The notes beneath the pieces are model-generated. The model was given only the letters and a program-made list of their open reading frames with translations. It was not told where the DNA came from and ran no database searches. The position numbers and the translations under genes were made by a program. From Zeugodacus cucurbitae (lineage: Eukaryota > Arthropoda > Insecta > Diptera > Tephritidae), in assembly GCF_028554725.1 (NCBI RefSeq), contig NC_071670.1:34776001-34840000 (forward strand): DNA of 64,000 nt, written 5' to 3'. Positions 25,881-38,620 of the stretch are shown piece after piece (position 1 is the stretch's first letter; the number at the start of each line of letters is the position of its first letter).

Positions 25881-26347
25881 AAGGGTGATTCATGTCCTAA
25901 AGAGGTTCCCCACTTTTTGAAGAAAGTACACAGAAAATTCAAATTTAAATTATTATCATTCGAATGAACTTTCTTTGGCATTTATTTTTAAAGATTATCT
26001 CTCTCAAGTGTTGTTAGCGGCTACGTCTCAGATGGACCATCCGTTGAGTCCAATTTTCGACGACGCGTTCGAGCATTTCGACTGGTAACTGACCAATCAA
26101 GATGGATGATGATGTTGCGAATAGTAAGCTCAGTAGACCTATGTGGACCATAAGTTGAGCGAAACACATTCTTTACAGAACGTGAAATTTCAAAATAAAG
26201 TTGAATAATTTGTAAACGTTGTTCAGTCGTGTCTTTCCAACAACAATAAAAACAATACTGAACAAAACTAACATGACAGCTTGACTCAACTCACTCGTGG
26301 TCTGTCAAAAAAAAAAAGATATTGAAAAAGTGCCTATACTTGGATCA
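25881..26347 (-). mobile_element. Internally deleted Tc/mariner-like element (transposase ends only)
   Basis: Read on the minus strand, 26250-26105 resembles the N-terminal helix-turn-helix of a Tc/mariner-type transposase (QRLQIIQLYFE-like, then 'KNVF' and 'YGPHR'). Bases 26100-25970 read 'VEMLERVVENWTQRMVHLRR', which is the extreme C-terminus of the same kind of transposase. The catalytic middle is gone, so N- and C-terminal pieces are joined directly. Outer ends are partly inverted: 'CACTTTTTGAA' near 25911 against 'TTGAAAAAGTG' near 26322. The reading frame is interrupted by stops. A transposase fragment at 49.3-49.9 kb appears to belong to the same or a close family. Confidence 0.75.
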
Positions 26348-29300
26348 ATACAAAACTAAAATTGTCAAAGCTAGTTTCAAATATAAATTATTAAACATAA
26401 ATTTGGGTTAGTAAAATGGTCCATTAAAGACCGAAGGGATTTGTTTTTGCTTTAAAGCAATAAATGTAATAATTATTCTAATGATAGTTCCAACAAAAAT
26501 TTTCAATAAGCCTGGGAAAATTGAGTCCTCTCTAGATATATTGTATGACATGAGACGATAGCTACATTTCAAAAAGCAGCTGTTATGAATATTAAGAATT
26601 GATGTTTTTCGCATTATTAAGATAACCCTGTAGGATGTAAAATTTACTACTTTACTTGATAATGACACTGACAGTAGATAAAATATGGAAATAAAGTTTT
26701 TATGATTTAAGATAACAGCAAATGGATAACTCAAATATTTTTTAGCGCTGTCATTTCATCACATTAGAAATGAAGTCGTAAAATTATGAAGTGGACATCA
26801 ATAAATGCATATCTCTATTCTTTTATAATATACACAAACTAATTTTAGTATACGAGTATACTCTTAAGTGCTGAGATAGGCGCCACCCATGAAGTTCGAA
26901 CTATTAAAACTCAAGAGCTACACTATAGGACAATGAAATATGATAACAATAGGAGAATAATGAAGGACATCTACAACATCATTTTATGACTTTATTTGAA
27001 GTGTGCGTAATCTTAAGGTTTGACGCAAAAGTCATTATAAAAACAGGTGTATTAGAATTTTATAACACATGGTACTTGATTTATTTCATCGTAAATCCTT
27101 ATTCAGTTGCATGAGTTTTACTAAAATGCATGAAAATTTGAAAAACAAATGTCGTCTTTCACGGGATGCCTTGGGTTCTGACGATCTATTTTAAACTCTT
27201 TTAAATATATTTTAACCATTATTGACTTCATTGAATAGACCCTCCGCGATGTTAAATGTTGGGTCCAATATTGTTTCATTAATCAGATTTCAACACATTG
27301 AGTAATGATCCGATAAGTACAATTTTTCACACGTAATGAGTATAGGAGAAGTACTTGACGTTCTTAGATCCCAAAGAATACATAATAATATTTATATATT
27401 TAGAATAAATGCATATCGTTTGTAATATGTATTTCGATAATAATATGATTAGTGTTTCAAATAAGATAGTTGTTGTTCGTGATCAAAAATATTTTGCTCC
27501 TTACAAAATATTTGATGATTTGTTTAATTCGATATAGGTCAGAAACAATGAACTCAGCGGATGTCTAAAACAAATACGGCCAAATATATGAAGAAATCCA
27601 CAAAATAGTTTTGGATAATGGCAAAATGATCAAGATAGTTCAGTGACCGTCACTTGAATTCACAATCGAGTTACGAATCAGAGAAAACGATGCGAAATTG
27701 CATAAATTGGGCTTAAATTTACATCCTAACCTATGTAATCTCCTGAACTGGCACAGTGATATCTTTATATCTTCAGAGCTTAAGAGAATTCACGCTGAAA
27801 ATACATTTTAGCGACAATTATGTGGTAGTTTTTCAATATGTAAATTGTATAATGCGTAAAACAAAATTCACTATAATTTGCATTAAATTTTTTTGCTTTA
27901 AGTAAAATGTAAATATTTTCACACATATAATACATTATATGCAATATACATTGTATACAATCAGTGCAAATGTGTCACCTGTGGTTTGTTGACTTCAGTA
28001 TGACATTGTTTTATAACAATAAATTACAGTTAGGTACATATTTGTATATATGTATGAATATAAATATGTGAATATGTACTCAAGACGTGAATATGCGAGT
28101 GAATATAGGTTAGTATAACAAATAGGTAGATAACAGATTTTTCCTCTATTTAAAGTGCTTTCTATATTTATCGTCTTTGCGCTATGTGTGACTGTTAGTT
28201 TACATATGCGCATAAGGGGGTTAGGCCCGGTAGCCGCTACCTCCGAAAATCATCTGAGAATTTTTGCAAACAAAATTTACCAGAGTAAAGCTTGTTAATG
28301 ACAAAATTTACAGTTGTTGAGTAAAAGTAGCTGAGAATATATTTTAAAAGTAAATGTTTAACCTTTAAGATTATTTTGATCCCTCATGAGCTCTTTATCT
28401 GATTCTGCCGCAGTATTTGATTTATATTACTTGTTTGTTCGTTTCGCCACTGACCGAACTTTTGCGTATCGATGACAGTTAGGGCCCCAAGCAAACCACT
28501 AAATTGTTCTTAATTGTGCTTGAAACTTTCTTGACATTTGTTCAGTATTTGCATTGCCAATCGCAGTCCATCAGATATTCAAAGTCCTAGTTCGTAGTCA
28601 CGTGCTGTCCATAATATTTATTTCATCACATAACGTCTTCTTATGTTTCCATTCAAATATAATACAAATGTTAGCTGTCTTCATTAAACAAATCATTAAA
28701 GTAAGTAACATAGGAACGCTGTTGGGGAGTGTTAAGGCTGCAGAAAGTCTTAATTGGCTTAATTACATTTAAGGAAACTCATTTTACATTTAAGTATATG
28801 TGCATATGAGTATAACTGATTTGATCACTGATCAAACATTATCAAATAGCATTACAAACATTTTAAATTTTATTAATTTAATAATGAAAGTAAATCATTA
28901 AAGTGACAGAAAGTGAAAGAGTAAATGCTTGTATTCGATAATGAAACAATTATGAGTTTTAATTCGGGAAAATTTTAATTTTTAATCAAGGGAAGGTAAG
29001 CCACAAATATAACCCACAATATTTCATAAATATATGTCAAAGAATTTTCTACGTACAAAGACACTTCAAATAAGAGTTGATTAGTTAGATGCAATTAGTA
29101 TAAATTAACCCCTCTTTTCTGCTTTCTACCATATCAATGAGTCAATCTAAAAAAAAACTAATGAAATATGCGAGCAAATAAAATATTCGTAGCATCGTAA
29201 CATCGTAATTCACTCCTAAAGTTGTTATTACAAACATACATTCACCAGACATACATATATTAGATTTACTAATGAATCTTAATTAAGGGTAGTAAAATTT

Positions 29301-31404
29301 TAATAAACATTATTGTCTGAAGCGGTTTATAATAGCACACTTATGATGGTATGTAAGCACGCGTCTGCATATCCATACATTTACGAAATTATTTATTAAA
29401 TTGAAGTTGAGAATAATATCACCCGGCAATAGCTGGCAGTACGAAATTGTAATTTTAGATAATCTAGTCGTCCATCATGCTTACGGTGCTTCTGGACATA
29501 TGGTACTTTCGCTTCTGATAAAAAACATGTTTATATATTATATAAATATTATTTATGGAATACATATATTAAGTAACAACCAGATGTAATGCACATTTAC
29601 TATTCTGCTATCTATAAGAGAACTTATTTGGTGTCATAAAATATTAAAGAAGCTCCTTTATACAACCATAATATCAATTAAGAAGGTTGACATCGAAAAA
29701 GTGAAATTGTACTCGGAATGATTTTATTAGAATGATAGAGTTAGCAGTGGCTCTCAACTCCTCCTCCTTTTATGTATGAATACATTGCATTTGATTCTTC
29801 GTATTTTGGGTCTATCAAATTCATATGGGCCTTCCATATACTTCGTCCAGTTTTGTCTAGCATACTAATGTTTCCTGCTCCAAATTCCTTTTCTAAAACG
29901 ATTTATTCAAAATTATATAAGTTAGGCGCTTCCTTTAACACAGTTTCCAAATACCATATTTCTGACCCTGTCCAATGAATTGCTAGAACCGAAAGTGAAA
30001 TAGATTTTACACTATATTACGCCATCTCAAATTTCTTACTAAAAAACTATCCGATATGAACATCACTCAAAAAGGCTTTTCCTTCACGATTTTAAAGAAA
30101 AATGTTGATTTCGATCCACTAAAATCAGCAGTAAATTTTCACTATTGGAAGATATGAAATAACGGGATATGGAAATAAAATATGTCCATTTCATTTACTT
30201 TATTCATCTTAAACTATTGAGTCCTGTCGAGATTAGAACTATATTTGTGAGTGAGTAGGCATTTTTTCTGCAACAAAACTGATGTGAGTAATTTATCAGA
30301 AGCAACGAACATTTCATTCAACAAAATAAAAATCAATTGCAAGTCGCTGGCTATGAAAACAATTTAAAGGACAGTCATGGGATTCCGATTCCTAAGCAAG
30401 AGAAATTGAATTTATCAAGTCATAGCCTACACACATAAAAAATGTCCTAACGGAAAGAAAAGTGTATTTGTACCTACTTGGCATCCAAATTCCACGAAAA
30501 GAAAGTAAACAACAATTGACTGTTATGCACTTTTTAAAGAGAATACTATAAATTTTAAATGTGTGTGAAGAAATCTTCAATTTGCTGGCAACGGATTGCC
30601 TTGGCAATTTGTCACACACCACCGGACACGGTAAGTAAGTGAGAAACAAAAGTGTAACACTGGGATTAAATAAAAGCGAGTGCTGTGTTCAATGGAAAAG
30701 GATACATAAATATGTATGGTAAGTGTGTCGCCCCAGGAAATCGTCCGCAAATACAGTTACTTTGGATGTTGTCAACAGCCGAATTTTAGAAAAGGTTCTA
30801 TAAAGTATTGCCGTTGACAGGTAGAAGTTAAGTTAGTTTCTATTGTAAATGATACTCTGTGGTCAGCGGTTGTTTGGTAAAGGTATATTGGTCAACAAAT
30901 TGTAGTCAAAAAATTAGAAACACTCAAAAGTCAGATTTTTTGGATATATATGTTTACAACAATATTGTTTTTGAGTTAAAAATGTGAATTTTGAGTTTAA
31001 GTGCGTTTAATATACAAAAATAAAAAAAAATTCCGATTAATTACTAAAATTTCATTAATAAACATATTTGAAACATTGTTTGTTTATCTAACTGATTTAT
31101 GTTACATAAGAAAAGTAATTTCAAATATTTTGAGTATAAAAATTAAAATATTTTAATCACAATTCATCCATAAGAAACGAATGAGAACCAGAAGAAACGA
31201 ATGTGAACCAATAGTGAGGAAAATATTATAGACCGTTCCCACGACAGTCAGCTTTACTCAACTTTTTTCCAAACTATGAAATAAATATATTTTGGAACGA
31301 CAACAGCAAAATGGGAGTTATAGAAGTTCGTAACTTGCTTACCTCACAATGGGTTCATTTAAGGAGAGAGTTACAAATTTTGTTCTGTATGGTACCTGTA
31401 ATAA
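26348..31404. other. Intergenic DNA, nothing recognised
   Basis: AT-rich with scattered ATGTATA-type microsatellites (for example about 28035-28075). ORFs are all below 110 codons and featureless. Confidence 0.45.
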
Positions 31405-31449
31405 GAACAAGTAATGAAGGGCTAAGTTCGGGTATAACCGAATAAATAC
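31405..31449 (+). repeat. Terminal fragment of 'GTTCGG-CCGAAC' repeat family
   Basis: 'AACAAGTAATGAAGGGCTAA' followed by the hairpin GTTCGG/CCGAAT matches the head of the repeat at 37179. Only about 40 bases are present before the sequence changes abruptly into an RTE-like copy at 31450. Confidence 0.75.
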
Positions 31450-32040
31450 GAGCTGCAGAGCTAAATAGAGAAGGTACAATCTTCTATAAGAGTGTACAGC
31501 TCCAGACGTACGCCTATGATATTGATATCATCGGAAGCAACAACCGCGTCGTTAGTTTTGCTTTTTCCAGCCTGGATAAGGAAGCGAAGCGAATGGGTCT
31601 GGAGATGAATGAGGACAAGACGAAATATCTCCTGTCATCAAACAAACAGTCAGCGCATTCGCGTCTTGACGCGTCACTGTTGACAGTCATAACATCGAAG
31701 TCGTAGATAATTTCGTATACCTGGGAACCAGCATCAACAACACGAACAATGTCAGCCTCGAAATCCCGCGCAGAATCACTCTTGGTGCTACTTTGGATTG
31801 AGTAGGCAATTGAAAAGTGAAGTCCTCTCTCGGCGAACCAAAATCAAACTCTACAAGTTGCTTATCATTCCCGTCCTGATTTATGGTTCAGAAGCTTGGA
31901 CGATGTCAACATCAGATGAGACGACACTAAGAGTTTTCGAGAGGAAAATTTTGCGTAAGATTTATGGTCCTCAGAACATTGGCAACGGCGAATACCGCAG
32001 ACGATGGAACGATGAGCTGTACGAGTTATACGACGGCATT
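31450..32040 (+). mobile_element. RTE-like retrotransposon, copy 2, truncated at both ends
   Basis: Encodes, with frameshifts, 'RAAELNREGTIFYKSVQL', a mutated active-site motif (TYAYDIDIIG, where YADD is expected), 'LDKEAKRMGLEMNEDKTKYL', 'LIYGSEAWTMSTSDETTL' and 'RKIYGPQNIGNGEYRRRW'. The match stops at 'YDGI', before the zinc-finger-like tail and the 3' hairpin, which is unusual for target-primed insertion and implies a later deletion. The 5' end abuts the head of another repeat family at 31405-31449. One catalytic Asp is replaced by Tyr, so the copy is inactive. Confidence 0.85.
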
Positions 32041-35000
32041 TCATTTTTCAAGGTCATTTTTGGCACAGAGGCACACAGAAGGAACACACATCTTCTTTGA
32101 ATTCCTTTAGAATGTTTGAAAGATTTATTGATATTTTCGGTCAAATATTAGACACGAGCATTGAGGTTATTATACTCGATATCTGGGTTCTTAAAAAGTT
32201 CGATTTTTAGACGGACAATGACTAGAAATGCAGTAAAAAGTTTTTTTTCGATATCTATACTAATGCTTAATTTATATATTTTAAATACGTGGACATATGG
32301 ACTTTAAATGACGCACAGACGGACGAAAAAGAATTTTCTCCGTTTTTCGAAGTTAGGCTCCAAAACCGAATTTCGAAAATTACTCATTGGAGAACATGAT
32401 TATTAATTACAGGGGGTAGTTACTAAAAATAATAATATTACTAATATTTGTGTTATTATTTTAACATATATCGATCAATCTTATATAAGAGATGCTTTAA
32501 GGGGTAAAATTGTGATGTTCAGAAAAAATAAAACCTTTTATTTTTAAAAGTTGGTAACGTGCTATGTCTTCTAAATTATATTGAATTAAAGTAATTGGAA
32601 AACTGGCTCTAAACATATTTTCCACAAACCTATTAACCTCCAAAACTTCTTCAGTGAAATGAATTGTATATTAGGATATTTATTTATAAATATTAGTTTT
32701 ACTTTACTTCGAGCAGATGACAACGCCTTAATAAATGTGTTATAATTAATTGTAATACATTAACATATAATTAAATGATAAATAAATGATATAATTAAAT
32801 AAATATAAATGGCATATTAAAAAAAAATATTACTTTCTCTAATTTTCTGCGCAATTAATCGTCGCCTTTATTTATCGCTGTTAATTGTGCTAAAATTTCA
32901 TTGCTATTTTACATAATTTTAAACAATTATGCGGGAAGTCAATTAAACGACTTCAAGTAAGCGACCCCGTTGACATTATCGCCATATTTTTGATCCGTCA
33001 AATGTGATTCAGCAAAGGAAGGATAACAATTAAACTGAAGTCCATTAAGCCCGGTGTACTGTACTACTGTTTGCATACAAAGCGAACTTTTGCCGCTTGC
33101 TATTTTAGGGTAGACCTTCCTTCAGTGGATCACTCTTCCCCTTTTGGAATTCAAGTACTCCAACACCCTTGCACTTGATATATGAATTTGTACTTGAGTA
33201 ATTGCTGCTTTGGGCCGCTTTAGTAATTAGTGCAGTGCAGTGTAATTACTGACGCTCGACCTGTAAATCATTATTAAGTCAGCACATTTAAATATGCCTT
33301 AAGTACAGCAACAATAACAACACCGCTTGAGGTCTCCACCGCTCTCAATGGACTTAATGAGTTTCTTGCTAAGCGTGATTCCTTGATTCCCGCTGCCACC
33401 TTGAATATTAATCATTTTGCATATCCTTCGAGATTTTTGTTTCGTATTTTTTCGCCGGCAAATTCGTCATTTGTTGCGCTGTTTTTTGTTACGCTTAATT
33501 TTTTTGCGCGTATATACTTATCTACCTCTAAGTATACCGGAGCGTGCGTTTGCCGATAAGTGCGTGTGCCAGCGGTCATTGTACTCGCGATTTTGCTCCT
33601 TCAAAATTCAAGGTATTTCGATGATATGAGAATTCCTGTTGCGTCTTTGTTGCTGCTTTCTTTTAGTTTTCGCAAAAAATAAGGCCGCGCGATTTCACAC
33701 ATACATACGCACCCAAATGTTCAGTGTCAATGAAATAAGAAGGTCGATTAAATATTTGTATGTGTTGAAATCAAATCACTTAGCATAGGTGTGCATGTCG
33801 GAGTGTTCAAATATTTGATTATGCTAGTTTGCCGTTAGTTGTTATTGTATCCATATTATCAAAATATGCTTCCACTCTATATGCTATATGTATGTGAAAC
33901 GCCTACGTGACAGATGCGGTGAACACTTGAGATTTCATTTGGCAATTTGTTGGTGCGAATTTGGTTTAATGCGGATTTAGTTTGCGATTTGCACAACTCT
34001 TTCGAGTGATACAAGTTTTTATAAGGGCGCTTATGTATGTATGTATGTGCTATATATCTGTATAATTTACTTACCAAATTTCTATTTGAATTGCGTCAGA
34101 TTTACACGCATTTATAGTGAATTCGTTTATTAAATATTTTTGACAACGTTGATAAGTGCTTATTGCAGAGTAAATACATATTTGTTTAAAAAACTAATAT
34201 GATTTATGAATATTAATATGAACAATATGTTTTATTATTCAAAAATTAAGCAAATAATTGAAATAATAAATTAATTTAAGTAATAAATAATATTCATAAC
34301 AAAAGCAAAAAAATTAATTTAATTTAAAACCAATATTCTAAGTAGGGTATAGGCTAGGGATGATTTAATAGTAATAGTCTATTAAATTGAAATTAATTGC
34401 TTTCGCATTAAATTGTTGATTTATTTAACATATTTAGTTATAACGATCCGAATTAGGTCAAATATTTTTGTTCGAAAACTTGTTTTAATTTAAGATAATT
34501 TTATAATGTCACGGTCATAACGTCTTCCCTATTGGTAAAAAACTGAGACAGCTGATTTTATCTAGTTGCTCTTCAGATGAATTTTCCATCAGCAAAATCG
34601 TACGACGTAGACAGGAACATGTAGTAGTTACTTGGTATCGGGTCTGTACTATAAGATGACAGCAAAAGAACCACCTAACCAAACTACCGGAGTCTGGTTC
34701 GCGCTTAGTTTGCCCTCTTCAAACATAACATCTCTTCTATTGATCAAATTTGGCCGCTTCTGGCCGATTCCTTCGTGCACACGGTTCAATGATTGATGTT
34801 ATTGGTCCAAATTAAGGGTATGGTCATAGGGAATAACTTATAGAGGAGTATTGCTTGCCAATCTTATTAATTACATAGTAAAACAATTCAGGACCGTCAA
34901 CCCTGGATTAGTCAAGCAATCACAAAATTGTCTGTTGTTTTTAACCATTTTAAATATCAGCTAGGTGGCAACTCTTTCGAAAATATGCCTACATTACCAT

Positions 35001-35076
35001 CCACTCGTGGCTTCGATATTTCTTTATCGAATTAAATCCTGAAGAAATAAGTTGTGTTATGTGTTCTTAATCTTAT
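32041..35076. other. Intergenic DNA, nothing recognised except one weak repeat
   Basis: AT-rich. A stretch at about 32330-32430 ('GGCTCCAAAACCGAATTTCG', then 'TGATTATTAATTACAGG') recurs in diverged form at about 43565-43665, so it is probably part of an unclassified repeat. The block at 33050-33720 is less AT-rich and unique, and could be regulatory. No gene recognised. Confidence 0.45.
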
Positions 35077-35723
35077 CTCGCGTCTTGGCTCACACACCTC
35101 ACTGTTGACAGTCATAACTTTGAAGTAGTACATAGTTTCGTATAACTAGGAACCACCATCAACAATCCAGCGCAGAATAACTCTTGCCAACAGGTGTTAC
35201 TTTGGACTGAGTAGGTAAGTGAAAAGTAAAGTCCTCTCTCGACGAACAAAAATCAAACTCTACAAGTTGCTTATCATTCCCGTCCTGCTTTATGGTGCTG
35301 AAGCTTGGACGATGTCAACATCAGATGAGACGACACTAGGACTTTTCGAGAGGAAAATTTTGCGCAAGATTAATGGTCCTCAGAACATTGACAACGGCGA
35401 ATACCGCAGACGATGGAACGATGAGCTGTACAAGTTATACGACGCCATTGACATAAAGTTCAGCGAATAAAAAGACAGCGGTTACGCTGGCTAGGTCATG
35501 TTGTCCGAATGGGTGAAAACTCTCCAGCTCTGAAAGTGTTCGATTCAGTACCCGCCGGTGGAAGCCGCGGAAGGGGAAGGCCTCCACTCCGTTGGAGGGA
35601 CCAGGTGAAGAGCGACCTGATTACACTTGAGATTTCCAACTGGCGCCGAACTGCGAAGGAAAGAGAGAAGTGGCGCACTATTCGGCTATAACCGACTAAA
35701 CGGTTGCAACGCCAATCACATAC
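35077..35723 (+). mobile_element. RTE-like retrotransposon, 5'-truncated copy 3 with complete 3' end
   Basis: Starts within the RT thumb and runs through 'SRRTKIKLYKLLIIPVLLYG', 'AEAWTMSTSDETTLG', 'GGSRGRGRPPLRWRDQV' and the terminal codons (SAIT, Asp, stop TAA). The conserved hairpin follows, then 'CGCCAATCACATAC'. Deletions near 35170 (loss of 'TNNVSLE') and a frameshift near 35455 break the frame. The 3' terminus is nearly identical to copy 4 at 52713-53674. No clear target duplication seen. Confidence 0.87.
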
Positions 35724-37178
35724 AACAAATCAAATAATTTAATTGCAAAACAAAACATGCGATTATCGATCTATGTATTTGAAACCACCACGGATTATTT
35801 GCTGGAAGTTTTTGAATTCGCAGTTTTTTGGTGCTCATATATGGTTAGCCACTGAGGAAATTTATAAATTCTCTTTAGAAGCGATCTTCTCTTTCTATTC
35901 TCAAATTATAATAATTTTTGTGTATTATGATAAAAACCGTTAGTCAATAAAGTATAACGGAGCTAAAATTGTTTCTGCTTTCTTTAACATTTTTATTATA
36001 ATTTCTAATGCTTACCAAAAAAATATTATTCATGCATTATCAGCAATTATCTGACTATCTACATATCTGAATATGATTTTAAAGCACAGACCAAGAAGCA
36101 AAAACAAATTTTGTATATTCAGCTGATTCAGTCACAAAAGGCTTAGCGCACACACAATGTCTATATTATATAATCGCAATATTAGCAACCAAAAATAAAT
36201 ATGCAAATATGCGGAACATATTGTACAATATGGCCTCTTTTATTGCCAACCAACCACCCACCTTTAATGCGTCACGGCAAACGTAGTCACCTGCTAGCAA
36301 GCACCCAGCACACAGCACCATTTAAAGCGCACGGCTCTACTGATGTACATATGTATAACCAAATGCCGGTGGGTATTGTTATTCACCAATGAAAGCTCCC
36401 GTTTCTGAAATTAACCTACTTTCGCTTTCATTCTCTATTTATATTTCGATGTTTTATATCTCTCATTAGACGCTTATAGTTTTTTCTGCAAATATTCTTA
36501 TATATTCTAAACAATCATAGATTTAGATATTATATAAATCCATATATATGAGCTGTTTCTTTTGCCAAGACCACCGAAACTATTGAAAGAACGCTAAGAG
36601 ACTAACACCAATACAATCAAATCGCAAAAAGTAAAAAGAAAATCACAAAAAAATTGCGCATTTTAGAATACAGGAGCAGATAGGTGAAGCGAAGTAGGCA
36701 TTTAAAAATAATTTGACCCATTTTTTGTTTTTCACGTAGGCAAACATTTGCCGATTGCGTGTTCCCCGATGCGCTGCTTGCCTCCTGCTTGAGAGGCGTT
36801 TGGCTTTAATAGGCTTATAAAATGATAAACTTTTTGCGATTTATAAGTGTAAACAAACTACTGGGTACGAAGAAATGGAATCGGTAGAAATTGAGGTAAT
36901 CCAGAAAAATATCTGTTGATTTGTTTATTATGGATGCACGTTAAAGTAATTTATTATTTTAAATTTCGTATGGTAGCAGGTGATTATGAGCTGTATACAT
37001 ATGTATTACATTTATGGACGTAAATTCCACTAAAGGTAAATTGTTCTGGCTGAGCCTAAATTGGAACGAGGATTTGCCCGAAAGAAAATCACTCGATGAT
37101 AAAACCTTAAATAAAGTAAGAACATTTAAATCATTATTGTTAAGACCCATTTTAAACATCCGAAATAAATGTCCGACA
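35724..37178. other. Intergenic DNA, nothing recognised
   Basis: AT-rich, with short featureless ORFs. A slightly GC-richer block at 36230-36390 has a 63-codon ORF without domains. Confidence 0.45.
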
Positions 37179-38620
37179 AACAAGTAAGGAAGGGCTAAGT
37201 TCGGGTGTAACCGAACATTTTATACTCTCGCAATTTATTGATGTAATTTTATAAAGACAACACAATTCGACCCATATATTCGGCATAAAGTTCAATAGAA
37301 TAACGAAAATCATCATAAATAGTATATGGGGACTGAGGTAATTCCTAAACCGATTTCACTCGTTTTCACCACCAAGATACAACGTATCGAAGACTATACG
37401 CTCACTTAATTTAATATTACTTATAATTAGGTATATGGGATCTGGAGGAAGTTATGACCCAATTTTTACCATTTCAGGTACAGAGAGAAACTGTTATAAG
37501 AAAAAAATTCAGAGGGAATGAATTACATTAAAATATCTGAGGGATTTACCTATATTTTCGGTGAAAAATTAACCTTAGGCACTGAGTTCTTCATGTTTGA
37601 TATCAGGGGCCTTGAAACGTCATGGTTCGATTTTGACAATTTTACCACAAGTGATGTCACAGCTCAAATACAGTATTTGTGTAAAGTTTTATTCCGCTAG
37701 CTTCATTGGTTCCTTATGAATACATTATAAAGTGAACGAATCAGATGGAATTCAAAATTGGGTTATATGGGAAGTAGACGTAGTTGTGAACCGATTTCGC
37801 CCATATTCCACCCGTGTCATCAGGGTGTCAAGAAAGTGTTATGTACCGAATTTCATTGAAATCGGTCGAATAGTTCTTGAGATATGGTTTTTGACCCATA
37901 AGTGGGCGACGCCACGCCCATTTTCCATTTTGTAAAAAAATCTCAGTGCAGCTTTCTTCTGCCTTTTCTTATGTAAAATTTGGTGTTTCTGACGTTTTTC
38001 GTTAGGGAGTTAACCCACTTTTAGTAATTTTCAACCTAACCTTTGTATGGGAGGTGGGCGTGGTTATTATCCGATTTCTTTAATTTAATTTCTTTGGACT
38101 GTATAAGGAAATGGCTAAAAGAAACGACTGCAAAAAGTTTGGCTTATATAGCTTTATTGGTTTGCGAGTTATATACAAAAAACCTATTTGGGGGCGGGGT
38201 CACGCCCACTTTTCCAAAAAAATTACATCCAAATGTGCCCCTCCCTAATGGGATCCTATGTTCCAAATTTCATTTTCATAACTTTATTTATGGCTTAGTT
38301 ATGACACTGTATAGGTTTTCGGTTTCCTCCATTTTGTGGGCGTGGCAGTAGACCGATTTTGCCCATTTTCGAAAGCAACCTCCTCAGGGTGCCAAGGAAC
38401 ATGTGTTCCAAGTTTCATTAAGATATCTTAATTTTTACTCAAGTTATCGCTTGCACGGACAGACGGACGGACAGACATCCGGATTTCAAATCTACTCGTC
38501 ATCCTGATCATTTATGTATATATAACCCCATATCTAACTCTTATATTTCTTGGTGACACAAACAACCGTTATGTGAACAAAACTATGATACTCTGTGCAA
38601 CAGGTTGCGAGAGTATAAAA
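37179..38620 (+). repeat. Unclassified interspersed repeat, family A, near-complete copy (~1.44 kb)
   Basis: Starts 'AACAAGTAAGGAAGGGCTAA' and a hairpin at 37199-37216 (GTTCGG, GTGTAA, CCGAAC), followed by TTTATACTCTCGCA. It ends with an inverted pair ATACTCT (38588-38594) / AGAGTAT (38610-38616) and AAAA. The end therefore also inverts the TACTCTCGC seen just after the head hairpin. Inside are GGGCG/CGCCC-rich words such as 'GTGGGCGTGGCAG', 'GGGGGCGGGGTCACGCCCAC' and a CGGACAGACGGACGG run near 38455. No ORF with a domain. Related pieces lie at 31405, 43960 and 55741-56655. The class is unknown to me: a non-autonomous element is likely, and one hairpin-tipped end is loosely Helitron-like, but no CTRR terminus is visible. 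Confidence 0.8.

Noticed and set aside
37179..38620. Helitron assignment for family A
   Set aside because: A hairpin near one end is suggestive, but no CTRR terminus or TC start is visible, and no Rep/helicase coding is present.
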